From Acanthacorydalis orientalis (lineage: Eukaryota; Arthropoda; Insecta; Megaloptera; Corydalidae), in assembly GCA_034766995.1 (NCBI GenBank), contig CM068316.1, positions 11,302,000 to 11,365,999 of the forward strand: a stretch of 64,000 bases of DNA. Direction: 5' to 3'. The notes beneath the pieces were generated by a model. The model searched no databases and was not told where the DNA came from. It saw only the letters and a list, made by a program, of their open reading frames with translations. Each line of letters begins with the position of its first letter. Positions within the stretch are counted from its first letter, which is position 1. The translations under genes and the position numbers were made by a program. Positions 10,473 through 23,428 of the stretch are shown here, piece by piece.

Positions 10473-11149
10473 TCATTCTTAAAAATCAAATTTATTCTTG
10501 AATAACTGGTCTCTTTAATATACATCCATCTATATGATTACTTCATCACGCGTAACTACTAATAAACATTCATATCTGAATTTACACACACCTAAGACCA
10601 ATTAATAAATTATTAACTAAAGTAACAATAAATTTAAAAACTGAAAACATAAAATTGTGTTTTTATAATAAGACGCAAAGATTCACATTTTAAGGAAGTT
10701 TAATATTTTTTTTTAAAAAAAAAAACATTTTTCAAATAATTTATATTAAAATGATATTAAAAAATAATCAGAATTTTAACACAATTCAGTTATAGCACTA
10801 TCGACAAATTCACTTTTACGAATGAATTTGATTCTCTCACCTCACAAAACATAAAAATGTTTCGCAATGATGGTATTATTCTGAAAGCGATCATTTTAGT
10901 GTTCTGATTATCATGGAATTTTCATTAAAATTCTCATAGATAACAATCAACAATAATCAATAATTATTTACTGAACATTTTTGATCAGTAATAGTTTTTT
11001 TTTCGATTTATGTATGGGAGAGGTGTTCATAAATTCTAAACAATATTGAATTCAAAAAATAGATAAAAACACACCTAATGTTAATTATCATTAATAATAA
11101 AATACTCCTCCAACAATGCACATAATATATTATTCCGTTGAAATAAAAA
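10473..11149. other. AT-rich stretch, nothing recognised
   Basis: The minus-strand frame at 11008-11208 is Phe/Ile/Leu-rich and unrecognised. Confidence 0.55.
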
Positions 11150-11540
11150 GAATTGAACGAGTTAACCGCAGATTTTGATAAAAATGCATTCCATGTTCGA
11201 AATAACATGTGCGCGTGCTAAATCACATTTTTCTGTCAAATCCAACCCCCGGAGAAGATTCGGTAAAACGACCAAGTCATCAAGTATAATCCCGTACGAC
11301 GTGCTGAAGATGGTGGACACAGATCGAATAAACCATTTACCCGTGACGGAGGATAGAATATAAAAATTATTAACGTCACGTACTCGATGAGACACTAATG
11401 GATACGAATTTGTTTGTGTTTCGTTTCTTGCCAGCATCGGCATGATAAAATAACAGATTTGCTAATAACAGCGTCGATGTTGTAACATACATACTACGGC
11501 TAACAAGTCGTGTTCGAAGAAAGAACAACCAACATGCCCA
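11150..11540. promoter_or_regulatory. GC-richer island with open frames on both strands
   Basis: A block with many CpGs in AT-rich surroundings. The plus frame at 11175-11363 (62 aa, containing SNPRRRFGKTTKSSSIIPYD and TDRINHLPVTED) and the minus frame at 11162-11443 (93 aa, containing ILDDLVVLPNLLRGLDL) are both open and both have a plausible amino-acid mix. They cannot be told apart by eye and neither is recognised. The block could be an exon on one strand, an old transposon fragment or a regulatory island. Confidence 0.3.
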
Positions 11541-11543
11541 CAT

Positions 11544-11583
<40 letters not shown>
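11544..11583. repeat. compound (AC)n-(AT)n microsatellite
   Basis: AC run followed by a TA run, directly after the GC-richer island. Confidence 0.95.
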
Positions 11584-12817
11584 GTAGGACATAATTTATC
11601 ACAGACTTGGATTACAACAGCAGGAACTAATTTGTTTCGTTTTGATTTATTTCGATATTTCTTCCATTATTAAGTCCCTAAGGAATTTTAATTACTCTTC
11701 TGCATTTTCCATTTTTAATATTTAAAATAAGTTACATTCAAATATAGCTATTTTACAAGCTGGTCTTCGCAACGAAAATAAATCATTTCATTGTAACATA
11801 TATCATTTTATATTTGTGTCACTTTTGATTAATTTTTTATCTTTATAAAATAAATCTTAATTTTTCGTTTAAAAAATATTCGATCTATATGTGTAAAATA
11901 ATTTTGATTTTGGTTTTCATATGAGAATATTTTCATCAATTTTCAAAGCTTAAGGTTTCGGGATATAAATTTAGAAATTAAATTATCATATTCATGTTAT
12001 AATACTAGAGGTGGATGTTGCATAAATGAGGTTAGATAAATATTTGAGACGAGTACACGTTTGTTTGTAGCTGTAGTTTTCGGTGCTTTCATTTTCATTA
12101 AAGTCAACAAATGCACGTGAACTTTCCTACACATGTATTTTAATAAAACTAATTAGGTTCATGAATTATGCAAAGATATTAGTTCTCTTTAGAGCGCCAT
12201 ATTTTAATTTATATTAAATGGAGTGTAGAAGATATTTTTGTTAACAAGTTTACAAAATGTATTGTTTTAAAAATAGAGAATTGATTGTTAGTTAAATTAT
12301 ATCCACCTTCTGTATAAAAATATACTTTTTCATTAAATCATTTCAATTAAAAAATTAATTGATTGTTACTGATAGGATTTAAGCAATCAATCTCAACGCT
12401 CTAAGAAAAATCTTTTTTAATTTATTTATCTTTATAAAATTTAGTTTACGAATACTAATTCTATTCTTCTACACTTAAGATATTAATTTCATTTTAAAAA
12501 TATTTTATTTTTGTAATAAAAATGGTACAGTGAAGCCATAATAAACTGACCACTTAATATTTATAAGTATCTATTACTATAACATAGCTTAAATTTTATT
12601 TTGTTTTTCTGTAGTTTAATACCGTCGTCCAGTAATTAAATATCAAGATAAAATTTGATTTTAATTAAAGAACCACATGAATGATATTGTTTGTTTCTAT
12701 TTCATATACATATTTTTTAGATTTGCTTTTTAGTTCATTTTTATTCTATGAAGGAACAACACAAATCAGTTTTTCGAAGACTGTTTTCTAATTTTTGATT
12801 TTGTAAAAAAATATAAT

Positions 12818-12820
<3 letters not shown>
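11584..12820. other. AT-rich stretch, nothing recognised
   Basis: Slightly higher GC at 12005-12130 without a coding or repeat signal. Confidence 0.6.
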
Positions 12821-12873
<53 letters not shown>

Positions 12874-12892
12874 TAGATAGATAGATAGATAT
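12821..12892. repeat. compound (AT)n-(GATA)n microsatellite
   Basis: AT run to about 12868, followed by four or five TAGA/GATA units at 12873-12891. Confidence 0.95.
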
Positions 12893-14450
12893 GTATATAT
12901 TCCTCATAGATTAGATTACAAATTAATTTAATTTAAAAAAACATAAAACAATGCATGAACAAAAATAAAATGTTATAATTTTTTGTACCTCTTGATTGAA
13001 ACTATGTATTTTGGCAAAGCCTGTGACATGAATAGATCAACTCAATACTATTTTACTTTATATTAAAAATAATATTTTTATACAACACTAATAACTCTAA
13101 ATACATTTTGTTTAAATTAAAACTATATAAGGTACGTACCTCAACGAAATAAATAAATAGATATTAAAAGTTGAAAAGAGTGGAAGTAAACGGGTAAAAT
13201 AATAAAATAATTAGTTAAGTTTACTTGCGAAAAAGTCGAAAAGAAAATAAAAGAATGAAAATTATGTCTACAAGTACAGAACTAAAAACTAATGAAATCT
13301 AATAAATTTTCATTCTACACACTTTATAAACTAATTAAATAATAAATAAAGTTTCAGCACGTGACGAGAAAAGAAATCACTTAGATTTAACTCTAACTTA
13401 TAGTATTAGACTTATACTATTTAAACATTATATAGGTTTAATTTTAATATGTAAAAGAAAAATCTCTTTATAGTTTTGTATACCTACAAAAAAACTAATG
13501 TAATAAAAATCTATTTGTATGGAGGAAATATTTATCATATTTCAAAAAGTTGAACTAAATGTAAGTACAGATAATAAATAAAATATTAAATAACAACTAA
13601 GTTAGTTTTTAGCTGCACTAGCATCACCATAAAATGAATGATCACTATTATGTACAGTACTTAAAAATATAAACTAGAAATGTTCCATACTTAAATAAAA
13701 AGCTTCGAGTTTATATACGACTTCACATTTTATATTATATTCTGTGATAATGATTCTATTTCAATGTATTTTAATACGTTTTGCACACGTGTAGCTGGAT
13801 TTGAACTGTTTTTTTTCCTTTAAGTCGCTGTTTATTTTTTTCTTTTTTCTTCATAACCCAATCATAAGTAAATAAAATTATAAAAACTCAACATACTGGT
13901 AAATTTGCTGATTTACCAGCATAAATTGAACAACAAATTGTATAATGAACAAATGAATAACAAATACAGTTCTGTATTATACATCATAAGAAGACAGAAA
14001 ACACATACAATACAATATAACCCAAAACTTTTATAAAAAATCTACCATGACAGACAATAATCTAATTCTCCTAAAAACGTCTGAATAGATGAAACCGGTA
14101 GTGAAGGAAAAAATGAGAAACAGTGCTTAAAACAAAATAAAAAAAAAACGATTCTATATGAGTGTATAATTTGGTTTTTCAATGAATTTGTATAATCATT
14201 TTTTAAATACAGTATGCTTATTTGTAAATCAGGTTCATTTGTATTTTCTTTGAAATTATGATATTTTCAAATATGTTAATTAATAAGTCTTCTTTTGATT
14301 CATATCATTGAAACACTTACAAATTATCAATTTATTTACTCTAAAATATTCGTTTATTTTACAGTGGTTTCATTTTAAAACCATGTACATAAAAATCATA
14401 ATGAACCGATCTTCATTTTCAAATATTACTTAATATTTTCTTTAAATGTG
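12893..14450. other. AT-rich stretch, nothing recognised
   Basis: A-rich and T-rich patches only; no open frame of note. Confidence 0.6.
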
Positions 14451-14472
14451 CACACACACACACTGCATATAC

Positions 14473-14523
<51 letters not shown>
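14451..14523. repeat. compound (CA)n-(CATA)n-(TA)n microsatellite
   Basis: CA run, then CATA units, then a TA run of about 45 bp. Confidence 0.95.
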
Positions 14524-14527
<4 letters not shown>

Positions 14528-16854
14528 ACATATAATAATAAAAAATAAACTTTATTTACAACAATAAATATGTTTTTAGTCATTCACAATGTGTTATTTT
14601 TAGTCATCAAAATTTATTTCATTTTATTTATAAACATTAAATTTTAAAAATACTAAAACATCAAGGAAAAATTTCAAAAAAGTCCTCTAATAAAAGGTGT
14701 TCTTTCTCCAATAAATATAAATTAATATTTGAATAAAATAAAGAAATGTAACTAATATAAGTAATGAATTTAATTTTCTCTGCGTATTTTATTTTAAAAG
14801 AGAACAAATTTTTGTTAATTACTTAATGTATTTATAATTTAATTGTTTGCTATTCTACATATTGTTAGTTTTTTTGATTTAATTTTGTGATCTAAAAATT
14901 AAAAAAAGATGTTTTGTTTTATGTAATTACAATAAAAATTAAAATAAAATTTGTAGAAATAGCCTTATTACAGCAGAAGAAAGTGAAAAGATAAAATTTC
15001 ACAACCTAAAAAATCCATATTAATAATATTTTCTTTTAATGAATCCTTTATATTAATGGTATTTGTACTAGATTAAATTACAAAGTTTGTGCGTGACTAA
15101 ACTAAACTAATTTTATTACGAAACACCCCCTCTTTACAATTTATAATTGCCTTCGTTTAAATAATACATAAATTCGGATGAAATTTCATATTTCTTAAAC
15201 CGCACTTTCACGAATTGTACTTAATTTTATCTTGGAATTTCCTTTTTGCTCATTAATATTTGACCTGATTTAAGAGTCAGCGGACGCTTCTTATTTTGTA
15301 AATGGATAGTTCATATATTATGTAATGACACTAATAGTTTTTTGTTGTTTATACCACAATAAATTTCACGTCGGACCTTTACTCGTTAGAACTGCAATAA
15401 ATATATCAATTACATGTTCTTTTTTTGTACAAGAACAGAAGAGGATTTGTTTTCGAACTAATTTCTTTCAGGCGATAGTTAAACGAGATCTGTACGTTCT
15501 GGTATTTTGTTGGTTTCGTTGTATTTAAACTAATATTTATTTATATTATCCTGTATTTATAAGCAGTATATATAATTTCTTTAATACCTTTTTTCATGTA
15601 TAAGATACTAAAAAACGTTTGAAATATATAACGTAATTACTGATATGTTTAAAATTTAATCAAAAAGTAAATTAAAAATATAAGTATATATATATATATA
15701 TATTCATATAGGATATATTTTTTAGATCTGGATGTAATTAGTTATATTAAAAACAATTATTTTTTGGAAAACAGAATATGTAAAAAAAGTGGAAATATTA
15801 TTCAATATATTATATACATTTTTTTACTATATTCGAAATAAAATGTGCATGAATAGAAAAAATGATGCTATTTGTCACAAAGTCTATCAGATAATATAAA
15901 TCGAGAAAATAAATCAAGAAAGAGGTCAAAATTAGAACTTAACAACAACCAAATTAAAAAAATTGTGGAACGTCAATACAAGGTATTGTAAATCCACAAC
16001 TATATTCTTTTGCAATCTCAAACTGTTAGTAAAATAAAACAAATCAATAAATAAATTACCGATAAACAGCTAAACAAAAAATACAGTATATTATAAGTTG
16101 TTTTTGTGTTTGTGTGTTGTTTTAAGAAAGTGAAGAAAGAGATCCAGTTTTAAATTAAATAATGACTAGTAATAAAAATATATTCTTTGATATAACCAAA
16201 GGAATCCGCTTCAATGAATTTGTATAAATAAATAAAACGAAATATATAACAAAGCTTCTTTTTCATCAAATATATATTTCGATTTCAGCGTAATGGTTTG
16301 CAAATATCCCCTTTCAAAAAATGTGAATAATATAAAATTACAGACTCTACTCCACTCTCATATCTTTATTTTCATTGCCTAAAGAGTATCATATTTTCAA
16401 ATACAAAAAAAGTAAACAGCTTAATAATTACGATGCTGTGATAATACAAATAGAGTTTAACAATTCTATACCACTGCTTTTTAAGCAAATAAAAAAATAT
16501 TTAATAATTGTTGGAAAATAAACATAAAATTATATGAGTTTTAACAATAAAGTATCTTCCTTTAACTTAAACTCAGCGTGTACTTTGATTTTATCTCGAA
16601 ATTCTATAATTTTATATATTTTAAAACATTGGTACAATAAATAATGACATAGAGATGTGAATTTCATCAATCAACAATAATCGATTCAATAATTATGATT
16701 AATTACAATATTTACTTAATTATAATTTTATAAGAAGAGAACATATTTTAATCGAGAAATTAATATCTTATAAAATCAATTTGAAAAATAATCACTTTAC
16801 TGAAGCTATTTTTAATAATTTAAGAGTTCACTTCAAAAGTATCAATTTTACATG
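14524..16854. other. AT-rich stretch, nothing recognised
   Basis: A short TA run lies at 15685-15703. The 67-codon plus frame at 15325-15528 (Cys- and Phe-rich) has no recognised domain or context. Confidence 0.55.
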
Positions 16855-17520
16855 AAGATTTGGGAAAGAAGATGATTTTTTCAAAGTTCACCCCTCACAG
16901 TCTTACGGATGAGAAGAAATAGATAAGAACTGAATCATGCGCAGACTTCTTCCAAACTTGTCGCGAAATGATAATTAGTCACAGGCGTTTCAGTATGATT
17001 CTGAGATGAAATGCCAAAGCATGTAGCGAATTGGAAAATCATCACCAACACTCAAAAGTTTTGCTTGCAAAACATCAGAATCAAAACCATGCTGATTAGC
17101 TTTTTCAATAAACAGGGTATGATCCATAAAAAAATTATACCTGAAGGACAAACAGTCAATAGTACATTCTAGGTTGAAGTGATGAAGAGATTATTGCAAC
17201 GTATTTCTCGAGTGTGATCCCAAATTCGAGAAAACGGTAATTGGTTCTTGTTGTATGTCAATGCACTTGCTCATTCTGTACTGATTATTAAGTCATTTCG
17301 GACGAAACATGACGTTGTTGCGATCAATCACCCACTCTATTCCCCTGACTTGGCACCAAAAGACATTTTTCCGTTTCTTAAAATGAAAACTATTCTCAAA
17401 AGGAAACGATTTCAGGACGTGGAAGATATTAAGAAAAATGTGATCGTTGAATTAAAAGCAGTCTTTCGGTTGCCTTTATAAACTATTATCAAAAACTTTT
17501 AGAACTTTGCAGTAAGTGTA
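16855..17520 (+). mobile_element. mariner transposase relic, second family
   Basis: Plus-strand fragments follow the mariner order. At about 16885 it reads PHSLTDEKK (the family's PHxLTxEQK block). At about 16990 it reads YDSEMKCQSM (YDPExKxQSxQW). At 17110-17175 it reads NKQGMIHKKIIPEGQTVNS followed by VEVMKRL (RGIIHxEFVPxGQTVNxxxYxEVMxRL). The open frame 17248-17481 continues with a LLYVNALAH block where the family has LLHDNAxAH, then HPLYSPDLAPKDIFPFLKMK at 17329-17388 and a FQDVEDIKKNV segment. The second catalytic Asp is therefore changed to Val, while the Asp pair of SPDLAPKD is kept. Several stops and frame changes show it is dead. The wording differs from the relics at 4445 and 25107, so this is a separate mariner lineage. 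Confidence 0.85.
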
Positions 17521-17774
17521 TTAGATTAATATATAAGTAAATAGAGTATAAGTAAATAGAGATTACTTTGGATAAATATCAAACATTCTTCGTGTTATTT
17601 AAATTGTATTTCTTTTCATTGTGGCAATCCGGAAAATAAATTTCGGAACCCCGTAGACAAGAAAAACAGAAATTAAAAATATAAATTGATATATTAAATA
17701 ATTTTGAAAAGAGTAAAGAATCTGTAAGTGAATTTAAAATACTGAATAGTTTAAGTGATACTCTTAATGAAAAA
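17521..17774. other. AT-rich spacer
   Basis: Nothing recognised. Confidence 0.6.
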
Positions 17775-17779
17775 TATAC

Positions 17780-17845
<66 letters not shown>

Positions 17846-17868
17846 CATATATATATATATATATATAC
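17775..17868. repeat. (TA)n microsatellite with CATA interruptions
   Basis: About 94 bp of TA and TACA units. Confidence 0.95.
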
Positions 17869-18593
17869 ATTACTGAAGAATCATTTATTTTATAGTGAAA
17901 TAAAATACAAAAAGAATAAATATGAGTAACTAAGAAAACATTTTTTTTAAAGATTATAAACAATCTGATTTTTTTCTATAAATACTTTTCATAAAAACTA
18001 ATACTGTTATATCGTATGATATCTCACTAAACGAAAAAATAAATAAATTAAAATCACAATTGTTTTATAAGAATTATTAGTACATTGAAAACACACGTGT
18101 TTACTGAAACACGAATAGAAAATTCCTTCGTATCTCATACTTTGATAAAAATATACAATTACAAAAAAATCATATTGAAAAACAAATCTTTAAACATTAA
18201 GTAGAGATAAGCTGTGGAAATGCTCACGCGAACTATTCCACATAATGCACGGATTTTTTTATCTACAAGGAAAATACAAATCTGTCAATATTTTTTCACT
18301 GTATACAAATCTGAAACCAGTCAGATGTAAACGAAATCAATTTATCGGCATACTTGAAACTGAAGTGACTTGTTTATATACAGATATAAACATCTGAAGA
18401 AGATACGTATTTTTTTACGTTCTTTATATACTATTTTGTTCATTCCAGTGCAACACGTACTTTCCATTAGGAATCGACTACGATAAATGTATTATCCTGT
18501 ACACGTTGAACGTGCCAACTCACTCAGATGCAAGAGCATCGTAGAGACAATATGTAACTCTAGTACACCATTCGCCACAATTTAATTTCTACA

Positions 18594-18605
<12 letters not shown>
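17869..18605. other. AT-rich stretch; moderate GC at 18200-18590
   Basis: The part at 18430-18590 has several CpGs and little TA repeat but no open frame of note. Confidence 0.5.

Positions 18606-18650
<45 letters not shown>
18606..18650. repeat. (TA)n microsatellite
   Basis: TA run of about 45 bp. Confidence 0.95.
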
Positions 18651-18651
<1 letters not shown>

Positions 18652-19695
18652 CTGAAACGTACCTCTAATATATTTTATAACAGAATATACACATTCGATA
18701 TGTACTGTCATACTTGATTTCTATCATTTCACTGATATATAATACAGATAGCTTCTAATATTAAGAAATGTTTTTAAGCAGTGAACGAAATTTTATTAGT
18801 ATTACATGTGATAAATGTTTACAAACATTATTTTTCTTGAACCATTAATATTTTGTTATATTAGATCAATTTCTTTCCGAATTTATTAAACTGTTAAATA
18901 ATAAATAAAAAAGAGAATCGATTGATATATGTAATTGAATCATTTTATGTTTTATTATTCTATTTCATTGTCAATACCAAAATTTAATTACTTTAAATAA
19001 TCGGTTGTCAGTAAAATATGACATACATTATTATATACAGTATAACGAAAAAGTTTATGGTTTAAAAATAGAAGAAGCACTCTTCAAAATATATTAATTC
19101 TCAAATGTTTTTGTAACGATTTATTTTCACTGATATTTTTTCTGCCTAACATTTAATTCACTTATATTTTAATATCTTGTAGAAAAAATATTTAAAAAAG
19201 TAATTAATTCAGATTAGAACAAATTATTTATATATTGATTTTAATCAGTTATACTAAAATAAAATTAAACAAATATTTTATATAAATTTCAAAAAATAAT
19301 TAAATCGTTTTTACTGAAAAAGTATGCTTTATTTATTTTTATTTGACGTCAGGAAAAAAGAGATATTTTATGTTAAAAACTAAAAATATTGAGCAATTAA
19401 AAAAAATATTAAAAATATCGTATTTTTATTTCAAATTCCTATCTTTTCTTTTATTATATTATTAGTGCTCTTGGCTTTTATTAGTAATAGACAAAACAGC
19501 GTTCCAAAAAAAAAAAAAAACAATAAAAAGACAAATAGATAGAAAATTTTTCGATATCAAATTTATGTAGCCCTAATAATCTTCATCCATTTGGATTTCC
19601 ACTATCAGTTTTCTACATATTTTTCATCTTCAAACAAATAGGTAAGTAGATATAATTCTCTAATATTTACATGAAGATGATGCACGGTTCAAAAT
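18651..19695. other. AT-rich stretch, nothing recognised
   Basis: No repeats or open frames of note; a poly-A run of 14 lies at about 19507-19520. Confidence 0.6.
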
Positions 19696-19697
19696 TA

Positions 19698-20045
19698 TTA
19701 GGCTGATAAAAAAATAATTGCGGTTTTCATTTTCTAAATTCTAACATTATTTTTTTTCAATGAGAGTGTCATTTGATCGTGTTCATGTTAATATCATTTT
19801 AAAGTGCATTTTTCGGTCTGTATTTGGTAACATCAACTTTGGTTTTATTAATTAATTTTGCTGCAAATTGAGCTATTGAAATAAAGATGGAAAAAATAAA
19901 TGACAGAATATTTTTATGAGTTCAAAACGAGTAGTAAAGCAGCAGAAACTGCACATAAATTTAACGATGCTATTGATGTGGATACTGTTAAGAGACGTAT
20001 AGTGTAACAGTGTAGAAGATTTGTAGAATAACAGTACACCTTACT
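19698..20045 (+). mobile_element. Hsmar1-like mariner, 5' end with transposase N-terminus
   Basis: The element starts TTAGGCTGATAAAAAAATAA at 19698, right after a TA at 19696-19697 (target duplication). The next bases, TTGCGGTTTT, complete a mariner terminal repeat of the Hsmar1 type. After about 200 bp of leader, an ATG at 19900 opens a frame that reads MTEYFYEFKTSSKAAETAHK and then FNDAIDVDTVKRRIV before a stop at 20005. This matches the first helix-turn-helix of mariner transposases (F-EFK-G--AAETA--I--AFG--TV--RTV). After the stop, the same frame still reads QCRRFVE, matching the RWF-KF segment, and then the homology fades. Only the DNA-binding N-terminus remains; the catalytic domain and right terminal repeat are not seen. 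The MITE at 10392-10470 shares its terminal repeat. The family call uses recalled Hsmar1 features, not a search. Confidence 0.8.
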
Positions 20046-20640
20046 TTTGTCTATGTTGGAAACTGTTTACTTTTTATCGACGATGATTCGAAAAAAATCA
20101 TGTCGTTCAATGTAAAATTTTCAGATCCTAATGTAGGCTAGACTAACAAACTTTTCGGCAAATTTAGTTTAATTATGGAGTTACCTTTATCTTATATAAC
20201 TAATTTATTTTATCTAAACAAAACTCAATATATCAGTTCAAATGTTTTGATTTTTATATTTCATAATTTTCAGCCAAATCTTCAGGTTTTATGTTCATAA
20301 TTTTCAGAAAATATTCAAAATGTTCAAATAGAACAATTTTATAAATAAAAATCTTTGCTATTTTTTTACATACACTTAAAAAGAAAAATGTTTTCAAATT
20401 TATAGTCAAATAGAACGAAAAGCAATAAATAAAAATTAGATATAGTTTATACGTTCAAATTCTTTAAAAATTAAAATATTATTGTTAATATTAACAGCAT
20501 ACTATTTTACCTTAATATTTAATTCATTGACAGTTAAATTCATTAAAAATTTTAATTCCATTAAAATGATTTTTAGATTTTGATACCATCATTCACGCAT
20601 AATTTCATTTTAAATAAATAAAACAGTCAAGTCATGTATA
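20046..20640. other. AT-rich stretch, nothing recognised
   Basis: No mariner 3' part or right TIR is found here. Confidence 0.55.
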
Positions 20641-21145
20641 TATAAACAAACGAAAGACTAACTTGCTACAGAACGAAACCGAATGATGCTTTTCGTTATG
20701 TACATATTTAAAAATAGTGTTTTCCTGTTTACCACATTTCAAGTTTCTTTTCCAACACGTCTCCGAAGAAATGAAATACTATAAACAGCGATACATGCAA
20801 CTTTAAAAGAGCAATATCTCTTCACAATTTCAACTTTTATATCGTACGAGTAGATTTTCTTTTACTGTTTATTGCACATAAACGCAAAAATTCATATCTC
20901 TATAGTGCACTGTCAAGTACCAGGACCGTGTTCGTATCTAACCTCAATACGTCATGGAATTTTCAAAAAAAAAACGAACAGACGAGAACGAATGACGACA
21001 CGTATCTGTAGACAGGTACTCTAGCGTTTCGTTTATAGATCGTGTGGCTGTTTTCCCGGTTGACTTATCGGACTATACGTCCGATGTAGATCAAGTAAAT
21101 TGAGTTTACTTTAGCAGACGACACCGACGGCAACAACATCTTAGA
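20641..21145. promoter_or_regulatory. GC/CpG-richer island, candidate regulatory element
   Basis: CpG density rises, chiefly at 20930-21140. A 7-bp-stem hairpin with a 5-nt loop (ATCGGAC-TATAC-GTCCGAT) lies at 21067-21085. No open frame of note. The island ends at a short TA run (21146-21162). Confidence 0.3.
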
Positions 21146-21226
21146 TATATATATATATATATAGAAACAGGACGCATTCTTATGATAAGATGCGACTGGT
21201 GCAATATAGTATTTGTTAACAACTCA

Positions 21227-21235
<9 letters not shown>

Positions 21236-21297
<62 letters not shown>
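21236..21297. repeat. (TA)n microsatellite
   Basis: TA run of about 62 bp. Confidence 0.95.
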
Positions 21298-21299
<2 letters not shown>

Positions 21300-21495
21300 T
21301 TTATACTATGCATATTATGGATAAAATGATGGAGACTTTATTGTGATGTTATAGAAAAATATATGCACTGAAATGTTTACATTTGTATATGTGCAAACTG
21401 ACATGACAAATAGAATACGTTTCAATAATACAAAAACGAATGTATATTTTTATCGATAACAAAAATAAGAAAATAGGTATATGAATACATATGCA

Positions 21496-21506
21496 TACAC
21501 ACACGT

Positions 21507-21545
<39 letters not shown>

Positions 21546-21548
21546 AAT
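21496..21548. repeat. compound (AC)n-(AT)n microsatellite
   Basis: AC units with one CGT interruption, then an AT run. Confidence 0.95.
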
Positions 21549-23063
21549 ATATCAATGATAAACATAGACTTCTTTCTAATAATGTTGGTTATGTAAATCA
21601 CTTCTAACAGTTTCAAAAATAAGTATTTTCAAAACCTAAATAAACAATGAATAAATAAGATGAAAAAGGTTTTTAAAGTCAAATTTCTATAAAAATATAT
21701 TTTTTTACAACAAAATACTTATCATATTCAATTTCCAAAGCTATATTCGAGTTTAGTGAGATTTAAAATAATAAGGTTAATATAATTTTAAGAAAAAACC
21801 CGTTTCATACTTCCGTTTGTTATGATGTAGTTGCTTTTAATCAGTTCTGGAAATTAGAACAATATACTTTTACTATAAATATCATTTTTAAAATAAAAAT
21901 GCTCTTATGTTGACTAAAAAATTGATATATATATATATATATATATCTAAGTACAAATATACATGAAACACGATTTTATATATGATACATAAATAAATTC
22001 ACAAACAGAGTGAGAAATAAAAACACAAAGCAAAATTGACATTTTATTTATGTATCAATTACGCAAAATTATTTATAGTTAACAAATAGTTAAGCATTTG
22101 TATTAATACACATTTGCTTAAAAATTATTTATTATTTTTTATTGGTTAATATTTTTTTTTCTTGAACACAGTTTTATTTAAATATTTTATAATTTGGAGG
22201 TAAAATGAAAAAGCAAAGAGACAAAATATATATTCAATTTGAAATTTTATTCAGAAAAAGTAGTTAATAATAAGACTTCACACATTGCATACCAGCTAAT
22301 TTTCAGAAAACAACGAAAATTGACAAAACGTTAAATTAATTAATAAGTTAATCAAGATATGACTGTAACATGTTCTAGCTATATAAAAAAAATCTCTAAG
22401 TCATTCTTTGATTTATCTCTTTTATTTTAAAATATTTGTTTGCAAACGAGATTTCTTGTTTTCTGTCTTACCGCGTATTAATATAAAAAGGAGATTTATT
22501 ATTTCCGGTACGCAATGTGTTAAAAGAAGATTTAAATTCAAGCAGAAATTAAGTTTTTTCACTAAAAATAAATTTACGAATAAATATTATTATTTATTTC
22601 CATAAATAAAAACACATTACTACGAAACAAATCAAAAATATAACTAAATAATATTTAATTAAATATTTAATATAACTAAATATAATTAAATAATATTTTT
22701 GGAACTTCTATGTATAATAATTAAAAAATAAATTATTGGTTGAGAAATATTTTGAAAAAAAATATAATTCATTAATGAATTAACAACCAATATTTTATAA
22801 ATGCATTATTTAAGTATATAAATTAATATATAAATAAATATTATTCACAAAATGAATATTATGTGCATAATTCTGAATTCTTAACGTAAAATATAGTGAA
22901 TAATTCTAGTATCTATAAGGTACAATTATAACAATACTACTTTACTATTGTACTTACTAATGTATTGAAATATTTTTTTGCTTCGTGATCTTTTAAATAA
23001 TTAGTAATTTAGATATGAGAATGTTAAAACGTATTTAAAATAATCTGAATGAAGGTTTTCGTA
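21549..23063. other. AT-rich stretch, nothing recognised
   Basis: It has a TA run at 21925-21947 and a quasi-repeated TAAATA-rich part at 22635-22700. The 65-codon plus frame at 22408-22605 has no recognised domain. Confidence 0.55.
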
Positions 23064-23125
23064 TGTATATATATATACGAGTATATGTATGTATGTATAT
23101 GTGAATGTATGTGTGTGTATGTATT
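23064..23125. repeat. degenerate TATG/TGTA microsatellite
   Basis: Mixed TATA, TATG and TGTG units over about 60 bp. Confidence 0.85.
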
Positions 23126-23388
23126 ATATACTTATTTATTTATGTACATAAACTTACAGACTTAGATCAATATATAGACAGGTAAATATGCACGTTAAAA
23201 ATAAAGTACGGTATGCTCTCATCTTAAAGTCAATTCATTTGTAAGATACGCACAGTACAGTATTAAAAATCGCACGTTCTGAAGAAATAAACGTGTACTT
23301 ATTTTACGCACAGCGTTATATATTTATGAGATTTGAAACCAACCTTACATCAACCGACATCAACCTTACTAATAATTTCATATCATGT

Positions 23389-23394
<6 letters not shown>
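23126..23394. other. AT-rich stretch, nothing recognised
   Basis: Contains a small imperfect duplication (CAACCTTA with ACATCAACC) at 23340-23370. Confidence 0.5.

Positions 23395-23426
<32 letters not shown>
23395..23426. repeat. (TA)n microsatellite
   Basis: TA run of about 32 bp. Confidence 0.95.
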
Positions 23427-23428
<2 letters not shown>

